Origin: Bacillota bacterium
GTDB taxonomy: Bacteria > Bacillota > Clostridia > Lachnospirales > Lachnospiraceae
Reading direction: 5' to 3'
DNA: 11,301 nt
Assembly (NCBI GenBank): GCA_023434365.1
Contig: JAEYSV010000005.1
Span: forward strand, 1-11,301
In this document: one piece after another, positions 6,275 to 11,301 of the stretch
Layout of the letters: every line of letters begins with the position of its first letter
Numbering within the stretch: the stretch's first letter is position 1
Notes under the pieces: generated by a model
The model's database searches: none
Told to the model about the DNA's origin: nothing
What the model saw: the letters and a program-made list of their open reading frames with translations, nothing else
Position numbers and translations under genes: made by a program

Positions 6275-6313
6275 ATGATATAGGAAAATGCTAATTTCCT
6301 ATATCATAAAAAA
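6269..6313. repeat. Perfect 19-bp inverted repeat overlapping the terminator tail
   Basis: TTTTTTATGATATAGGAAA (6269-6287) is the exact reverse complement of 6295-6313, with the 7-nt loop ATGCTAA. Its first six T's are also the tail of the preceding terminator. It has no T-run after it on either strand, so it is not a normal terminator itself. Confidence 0.85.
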
Positions 6314-6380
6314 CGCTCCGCGAGGATGCACATGACACGCATATGGAAATTTGTCACTAACGTGACAGCGCGTCAGCGCT
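6314..6380. repeat. Linker with two further small hairpins
   Basis: TGTCAC (6352-6357) pairs with GTGACA (6362-6367) over TAAC, and AGCGC (6367-6371) pairs with GCGCT (6376-6380) over GTCA. This stretch is more GC-rich than the surrounding intergenic DNA. I see no open reading frame or recognised element in it. Confidence 0.45.
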
Positions 6381-6409
6381 AGAGTCTGGCAAGCCAGACT
6401 CTTTTTTTT
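6381..6409 (+). terminator. Second Rho-independent terminator, + strand
   Basis: AGAGTCTGG (6381-6389) pairs with CCAGACTCT (6394-6402) over the loop CAAG and is followed directly by a run of eight T's (6402-6409). It points in the + direction, so it backs up the first terminator and shields the convergent activase gene from readthrough. On the minus strand no T-run follows. Confidence 0.88.
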
Positions 6410-6451
6410 GGTTTTGTCATAGATGCATAACCATATTATATTCACTATAGG

Positions 6452-9400
6452 CTATTTTATCATATTTTTTTCAGCGGTACTAAGCATCAGCTTAATTCGG
6501 TTCAATTGATTTACCTCGCTTGCACCTGGGTCATAATCAACTGCAACAATATTCGCATCCTGAAAGCCTTTTCGAAGTACCTTGATGACACCCTTACCAA
6601 CGACATGGTTTGGTAGGCAGCCAAATGGTTGGGTACATACGATATTTTTAACTCCCGAGTGAATTAACTCAATCATTTCCCCGGTTAAGAACCAACCTTC
6701 GCCAGTTTGATTGCCGATACTTACGAAGTCTTTCGCATAGTCCGCAAGCACCTGAATGGCTACTGGAGGAGTGAATCGTTTGCTCTTTTTCAATGCTTTT
6801 TTCATCGGACCACGGTACCATTCGATATAGCTGATTGCAACATTACTTGCAATTTTAGCTTTTCGGCTCTTTCCAAGATAGCGGTGACGATAATTAGAGT
6901 TATAGGCCGAGTATAGGAAAAAGTCCAGTAAGTCAGGAACGACGGCTTCTGCACCCTCGGCTTCTAATTGCTCTACAAGAAAATTATTGGCCAGAGGAAG
7001 GAACTTAACAAGGATTTCTCCAACAATACCTACTTTAGGTTTTGTTACATCACGAAGTGGAAGAGTATCGAATGCGTTAACAATCTGAGTTAAGTTACGT
7101 TTGAATTCACTTCGTTTTCCAGTCTTCAGGCTGTTCATGCAGATGGCTTTATGGTGTTCATACAGTGCATTGGCGCTGCCCGGTTCCACTTCATATGGTC
7201 TGGTCTTGTATAATACTCGCATAAAACAGTCCCCGTAGATTAACGCTTGTAACGCACGGTTTAACATATTAAGGTTAATTTTGAGTCCTGGATTCTTTTC
7301 TATTCCCTGTGCACTGAGTGAGATAACAGGAATTTGTGCCATACCGGCTTTTTCAAGAGCGCGGCGGATAAATCCAATATAGTTAGAGGCACGACAACCT
7401 CCACCAGTCTGTGTAATTACAAGCCCCACTTTATTTAGGTCATAACGGCCCGATAGGAGTGCCTTCATAATCTGGCCAACAACGATAAGCGAAGGGTAGC
7501 AGGCGTCATTATTTACATATTTTAATCCATAATCGACACTGTCTCGTTCATCACCTGGTAAAATCACCGTATGAAACCCGAACGCTTGGAGAGCTGCTGA
7601 TACAAAATCAAAGTGAATCGGTGACATATTCGGGCAAAGTAGAGTGAACTCTTCCTTCATCTTTTCATCAAAAACGACACGATGATGAGCACTATCATGA
7701 GTCTCAGATAAGATGTGTTTTTTCTCTCTGTCCTTGACAGCGCTAAGAAGAGAACGTACACGAATACGGGCGGCACCAAGATTATTCACTTCATCAATCT
7801 TTAATACGGTGTATATTTTTTTGGACTTAACCAAGATGTCATTCACCTGGTCTGTCGTTACTGCATCAATACCACATCCAAAACTATTTAACTGAATCAG
7901 TTCAAGATAAGGCTTGGTTCTAACATAGCTAGCTGCTTTATAGAGTCGGCTGTGGTACATCCATTGGTCCATCATAACCGTAGGTCGGTCTACCTGACCC
8001 AGATGGGCAACGCTGTCTTCGGTAAGAACGGCCACACCATAGGAGGTAATCAGTTCTGGAATACCGTGATTGATTTCGCTGTCAATGTGATAAGGACGAC
8101 CGGCCAGTACAATTCCTTTTCGTCCAGTCTTTTCTAAGTAGGCAATTGTATCTTCGCCTGCTTTTTGCATATCACTACGAACCTTTAGTAATTCCTGATA
8201 AGCCACTTTTACCGCAGCTTTTACCTCGGAAGCAGGAATTTGATTAGCCTTTGTGAAAAACTCCACCAACCGCTCCGTCAGGATGGATTCGCTTTCAAAG
8301 CTCATGAAAGGATTCTGATAAATGATGGACGTATCATTTAATTCTTCCATATTATTTTTAATATTCTCGCCATAAGAGGTAACGATTGGACAATTATAAT
8401 GATTCGTCGCATCTAGGGTTTCTTTATTTTCATAAGGAACACAAGGATAGAAGATGTACTTGAGTCCTTGTTTTACAAGCCACATAACATGCCCATGTGC
8501 GAGCTTAGCTGGGTAGCATTCTGATTCGCTTGGAATAGATTCAATTCCGAGTTCATAAACACTTCTTGTGGACTCCGGTGATAAGATTACGCGGTAGTTT
8601 AACTTCGTAAAGAAAGTAAACCAGAATGGGTAATTTTCATACATATTGAGTACTCTTGGAATCCCTACCGTACCACGAACAGCAGCATCGGTGCTTAGCG
8701 ACTTATAAGAGAATAAGCGCTTATTCTTATATTCAAATAGATTCGGAATCTTTTCTTTATTTTTCTCAAGTCCTAAACCACGCTCGCAACGATTGCCGGA
8801 GATAAAGTTTCGTCCGCCTGAAAAACGATTGACCGTCAAACGGCAACTATTCGTACATTTTCTGCAACGTGTCATGACGGTATCGAATTTTAACTCATTG
8901 ATAGCCTCAATGGATAACATCATAGTAGGTTGGCCTTCATAATGTTCTCTGGCAATTAGCGCGGCACCAAATGCACCCATGATTCCTGCAATATCTGGTC
9001 TGACGGCATTGCAGCCACTAATTCGCTCAAAGCTTCGAAGCACGGCATCATTATAGAAGGTTCCCCCTTGGACTACAATTTTTGTACCCAAATCGGCGGG
9101 GTCTGTGATCTTGATAACCTTTAACAGAGCATTTTTGATGACACTGTAAGCAAGTCCGGCGGAGATATCAGCGACCGTAGCTCCTTCCTTTTGTGCCTGT
9201 TTTACTTTGGAATTCATGAAAACGGTGCAGCGGGAGCCTAGATCAATTGGATTCTTTGCATATAAAGCGATTTTGGCAAAATCAGCTACCTCATAGTTTA
9301 GACTTTTTGCAAAAGTCTCAATAAATGAGCCACATCCGGAAGAACAAGCCTCATTTAACTGCACGCTGTCAACGGTGTAATCTTTGATTTTGATACATTT

Positions 9401-10678
9401 CATATCCTGACCACCAATGTCTAGGATACAATCCACTTCTGGCTCAAAGAAGGCGGCCGCATGATAATGTGCCACGGTCTCAACTTCCCCTTCATCAAGT
9501 AACAGTGCAGATTTGATTAATGCTTCTCCATAACCAGTCGAGCAGGAGCGTACAATCTTTGCCTGCTCTGGAAGAAGAGAATAGATTTCCTTAATCGCAC
9601 GCAGTGTCGTCTTTAACGGACTACCGTTATTATTGTTATAAAATGAATAAAGAAGGTCACCATTTTCCCCAACTAAAGCAACCTTGGTCGTTGTGGAACC
9701 TGCATCGATTCCCAGAAACAGATTACCCTGATAAGTAGCAAGTTCGCCTTTTTTTACGCTATGTATTTGATGGCGAGCGGTAAACTTTTGATAATCCTCT
9801 TCATCTTTAAATAATGGTTCTAAACGGTTTACTTCAAATTGTAAGTTGATTGGATTTGATAAACGTTCTAAGAATTCTTTTAACGGCAAGGCGTCCTTAC
9901 CGCTTTGGTCTATTGCGCTTCCGATAGCAGCAAACAAGTGGGAATTATCTGGGTCAATTGCTTGTTCTTCTGTTAAGTTAAGTGTTCGGATAAAGGCTTT
10001 CTTTAATTCGGTAAGAAAATGAAGCGGGCCACCTAAGAATGCCACATTGCCTCGGATTGGTTTTCCACAGGCCAAACCACTGATGGTCTGATTGACAACT
10101 GCTTGAAAGATACTAGCTGACAAATCTGGTTTGGTTGCGCCTTCATTAATCAAAGGCTGAATATCTGATTTGGCAAATACACCGCATCTTGCAGCGATTG
10201 GATAGATGGCCTGATATTCTTTGGCGTATTCATTAAGACCAGCGGCATCAGTTTTTAATAACGTTGCCATCTGATCTATAAAAGAACCTGTACCACCGGC
10301 GCAGATACCATTCATTCGTTGCTCTAATCCACCTGTAAAGTATACGATTTTGGCATCTTCCCCACCTAGTTCAATTGCAACATCGGTCTGAGGTGCATAT
10401 AGCTCTAGAGCTTTAGAAACTGCAACAACCTCTTGCAAAAAATCTATTTTCAAGTGTTTTGAAAGGGAAAGTCCCCCGGAGCCAGTTATCGTTGGACATA
10501 TGTCAACATCACCAAGAAGTCGGTAAGCCTTTTGAATTAATGAAGCTAGAGTTTCCTGTATATTGGCAAAATGGCGCTCATAATCTGAAAAAAGTATATT
10601 GTATGTATCATCAAGCACAGCAATTTTAACCGTCGTGGATCCTATATCAATTCCTATTGTATAAGTATTTTTCATCAT
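6452..10678 (-). CDS. Giant 2-hydroxyacyl-CoA dehydratase activase/component fusion
   Basis: Activases of this type use ATP to push one low-potential electron into a radical dehydratase or double-cubane enzyme. The 1408 residues hold two BcrAD/BadFG ATPase domains (about 5-255 and 320-575), each with the phosphate loop (GIDIGSTTVK, GIDAGSTTTK) and a Cys pair exactly 39 apart: C126/C165 in ICAGGTG and RCGVF, and C445/C484 in ACSSGCG and RCTVF. This equals the C127/C166 spacing I recall for HgdC, whose dimer shares a [4Fe-4S] cluster. A Cys cluster (C605, C608, C612, C631) follows, then a DUF2229 region (about 668-890) and HgdB-like parts to the end with SECYPAKL, NDACYPS, GGGCRASNY and CTQPFGCLPN. 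It is probably cytoplasmic and oxygen-sensitive. The substrate is unknown and no CoA-pathway genes are adjacent. ATG 10678 is the first start, with GGGAGGAG unusually far upstream. Confidence 0.92.
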   Translation of the reverse strand: MMKNTYTIGIDIGSTTVKIAVLDDTYNILFSDYERHFANIQETLASLIQKAYRLLGDVDICPTITGSGGLSLSKHLKIDFLQEVVAVSKALELYAPQTDVAIELGGEDAKIVYFTGGLEQRMNGICAGGTGSFIDQMATLLKTDAAGLNEYAKEYQAIYPIAARCGVFAKSDIQPLINEGATKPDLSASIFQAVVNQTISGLACGKPIRGNVAFLGGPLHFLTELKKAFIRTLNLTEEQAIDPDNSHLFAAIGSAIDQSGKDALPLKEFLERLSNPINLQFEVNRLEPLFKDEEDYQKFTARHQIHSVKKGELATYQGNLFLGIDAGSTTTKVALVGENGDLLYSFYNNNNGSPLKTTLRAIKEIYSLLPEQAKIVRSCSTGYGEALIKSALLLDEGEVETVAHYHAAAFFEPEVDCILDIGGQDMKCIKIKDYTVDSVQLNEACSSGCGSFIETFAKSLNYEVADFAKIALYAKNPIDLGSRCTVFMNSKVKQAQKEGATVADISAGLAYSVIKNALLKVIKITDPADLGTKIVVQGGTFYNDAVLRSFERISGCNAVRPDIAGIMGAFGAALIAREHYEGQPTMMLSIEAINELKFDTVMTRCRKCTNSCRLTVNRFSGGRNFISGNRCERGLGLEKNKEKIPNLFEYKNKRLFSYKSLSTDAAVRGTVGIPRVLNMYENYPFWFTFFTKLNYRVILSPESTRSVYELGIESIPSESECYPAKLAHGHVMWLVKQGLKYIFYPCVPYENKETLDATNHYNCPIVTSYGENIKNNMEELNDTSIIYQNPFMSFESESILTERLVEFFTKANQIPASEVKAAVKVAYQELLKVRSDMQKAGEDTIAYLEKTGRKGIVLAGRPYHIDSEINHGIPELITSYGVAVLTEDSVAHLGQVDRPTVMMDQWMYHSRLYKAASYVRTKPYLELIQLNSFGCGIDAVTTDQVNDILVKSKKIYTVLKIDEVNNLGAARIRVRSLLSAVKDREKKHILSETHDSAHHRVVFDEKMKEEFTLLCPNMSPIHFDFVSAALQAFGFHTVILPGDERDSVDYGLKYVNNDACYPSLIVVGQIMKALLSGRYDLNKVGLVITQTGGGCRASNYIGFIRRALEKAGMAQIPVISLSAQGIEKNPGLKINLNMLNRALQALIYGDCFMRVLYKTRPYEVEPGSANALYEHHKAICMNSLKTGKRSEFKRNLTQIVNAFDTLPLRDVTKPKVGIVGEILVKFLPLANNFLVEQLEAEGAEAVVPDLLDFFLYSAYNSNYRHRYLGKSRKAKIASNVAISYIEWYRGPMKKALKKSKRFTPPVAIQVLADYAKDFVSIGNQTGEGWFLTGEMIELIHSGVKNIVCTQPFGCLPNHVVGKGVIKVLRKGFQDANIVAVDYDPGASEVNQLNRIKLMLSTAEKNMIK

Positions 10679-10741
10679 ATTATCAGCTAAAAGCTCTCCT
10701 CCCTGTCGTTTAGCCTGTTTACCTTAGTCGGTATCAGACAA

Positions 10742-10770
10742 ATTATACACTACTCACCTAATAAGTTCAA
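10742..10770 (-). promoter_or_regulatory. Sigma-A-type promoter of the activase fusion gene
   Basis: On the minus strand, TTGAAC (10770-10765) is followed after exactly 17 nt by a perfect TATAAT (10747-10742). Transcription should start near 10735, giving a leader of about 57 nt that contains GGGAGGAG (10703-10696). This is the clearest promoter in the window. Confidence 0.8.
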
Positions 10771-10823
10771 TATATGGAAAATTAAGATTATTTAACGTTT
10801 TTTAGGTAATACCGTCGTAAGGG

Positions 10824-10850
10824 CACAAATGAGTTTTGTGTGAATATAAT
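10824..10850 (+). promoter_or_regulatory. Candidate promoter and dyad ahead of the LysM gene
   Basis: A perfect TATAAT lies at 10845-10850, 43 nt before the ATG, but no good TTGACA-like box sits 16-18 nt upstream. The same bases also fit a sporulation sigma-K-like pattern (AC, 17 nt, then ATAtaaTA), which is only suggestive. CACAAA (10824-10829) and TTTGTG (10835-10840) form a dyad just upstream of the -10 box, a plausible operator. A small GATAG/CTATC dyad lies at 10859-10872. Confidence 0.4.
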
Positions 10851-10893
10851 AAATCTGAGATAGTAATCTATCATAAATATAAAAGGAGGATAT

Positions 10894-11301
10894 ATGAGCG
10901 TTTTTTGTAATGGATTCATTTATACAGTATTGCCGGGCGATACCCTTTACAGCATTAGTAACAAGTACGGGATTGCACTTGAAGATATATTGGATGCCAA
11001 TCCTTTAATCGATATTTTTAATCTGTATATCGGATTAGAGATTTGCATTCCTTATGTAGCTCCAATAATCAGGCCAATCGTTCCAGTTCCGATACCAGTT
11101 CGGCCTGTACCAGTACCAATTCGGCCTGTTCCGATTCCAATAAGACCGTGGCCAGGACCAGGGCCAGGACCAAGACCACCAAGACCACCAAGACCACCAA
11201 GGCCACCAAGGCCACCAAGGCCACCAAGGCCACCGTTCCCAGGGCCAGGACCAAGGCCACCAAGGCCACCATTCCCAGGACCGGGACCAGGACCAGGACC
11301 A
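10894..11301 (+). CDS. LysM-domain protein with proline/arginine-rich repeat tail (cut by window end)
   Basis: The 136 visible codons have no stop and continue past the window. Residues about 9-53 form one LysM domain (YTVLPGDTLYSISNKYGI, then DILDANPL, ending IGLEICIP), a fold that binds N-acetylglucosamine polymers such as peptidoglycan. From residue 54 the chain is P/V/I/R-rich, then seven RPP triplets (94-114), FPGPGP, two more RPP and a GP run. There is no signal peptide. Leaderless LysM proteins are often spore-coat or cortex proteins loaded inside the mother cell, so a spore-surface role is possible but unproven. ATG 10894 has a strong AGGAGG site (AAAGGAGGATAT). The gene is divergent from the activase fusion and shares a 215-nt promoter region with it. 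Confidence 0.85.
   Translation, partial: MSVFCNGFIYTVLPGDTLYSISNKYGIALEDILDANPLIDIFNLYIGLEICIPYVAPIIRPIVPVPIPVRPVPVPIRPVPIPIRPWPGPGPGPRPPRPPRPPRPPRPPRPPRPPFPGPGPRPPRPPFPGPGPGPGP
11173..11301 (+). repeat. Nine-nt coding minisatellite (RPP) and GP-rich tail
   Basis: Seven 9-nt units of the AGRCCACCA type (11173-11235) encode RPP. The first three use AGA and the next four AGG, which suggests expansion of one variant. A TTCCCAGG-GP segment, two more units and CCAGGA-type repeats follow to the window end. The antisense strand is also open here because of the repeat. Confidence 0.85.

Larger units (their letters stand above)
10679..10893. other. Shared divergent promoter region
   Basis: These 215 nt separate the activase fusion (-) and LysM (+) starts. 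The activase promoter occupies 10742-10770 and the LysM promoter elements 10824-10850. Bases 10771-10823 are AT-rich and hold nothing else I can name. Confidence 0.6.

Noticed and set aside
6269..6313. 19-bp inverted repeat as an independent terminator
   Set aside because: Its T-run is on the 5' side and its A-run on the 3' side on both strands, so no U-tail follows the stem.
6707..8137. Short + strand open frames inside the activase fusion gene
   Set aside because: They are antisense to strongly conserved coding sequence and show no protein features.
11069..11272. Minus-strand open frame over the proline-rich tail
   Set aside because: It is a Val/Leu/Ala low-complexity mirror of the RPP/GP repeats. 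The + strand frame has a strong ribosome site and a LysM domain.

Overview
The window looks like chromosome from a low-GC, anaerobic Clostridia member, most likely of the family Lachnospiraceae. The reasons are strong AGGAGG-type ribosome sites, AT-rich intergenic DNA, a DUF6465-type small protein, a CheV coupling protein, and a 1408-residue radical-dehydratase activase fusion of the kind carried by many anaerobic Firmicutes. I cannot name the species.

Layout. Positions 1-268 hold only unassigned edge sequence and a possible sigma-D-like promoter. cheV follows (269-1171, +), then a short DUF6465-like gene on the minus strand (1238-1438). A divergent intergenic region with several inverted repeats (1439-1701) leads to a 737-residue gene (1702-3915, +). 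Its product has an N-terminal zinc ribbon, a long acidic linker with three unrelated in-frame tandem repeat arrays, a coiled coil, one membrane segment and a helical extracytoplasmic tail. A strong terminator closes that gene. Next is a compact + strand cluster, hisH-hisF-uracil-DNA glycosylase (4053-6151), ending at a bidirectional terminator. That terminator is the first part of a roughly 210-nt stack of hairpins (6199-6409). Convergent to the cluster is the giant acyl-CoA dehydratase activase-like gene (6452-10678, -), with a clear sigma-A-type promoter (10742-10770). Divergent from it, a LysM gene with a proline/arginine-rich repeat tail starts at 10894 and runs off the window end.

How the genes relate. 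hisH and hisF encode the two halves of imidazole glycerol phosphate synthase and are certainly co-expressed. The glycosylase gene 12 nt downstream probably shares their mRNA. The other genes look like independent units: chemotaxis coupling (cheV), a membrane protein of unknown role, an ATP-driven iron-sulfur electron-transfer fusion of unknown substrate, and a probable cell-wall or spore-surface LysM protein.

I see no mobile element, CRISPR array, phage gene, tRNA or rRNA. No complete new multi-gene system is demonstrable here. The most under-described items are the repeat-bearing zinc-ribbon membrane protein, the two-activase/dehydratase fusion, the divergent glycosylase and the hairpin stack.
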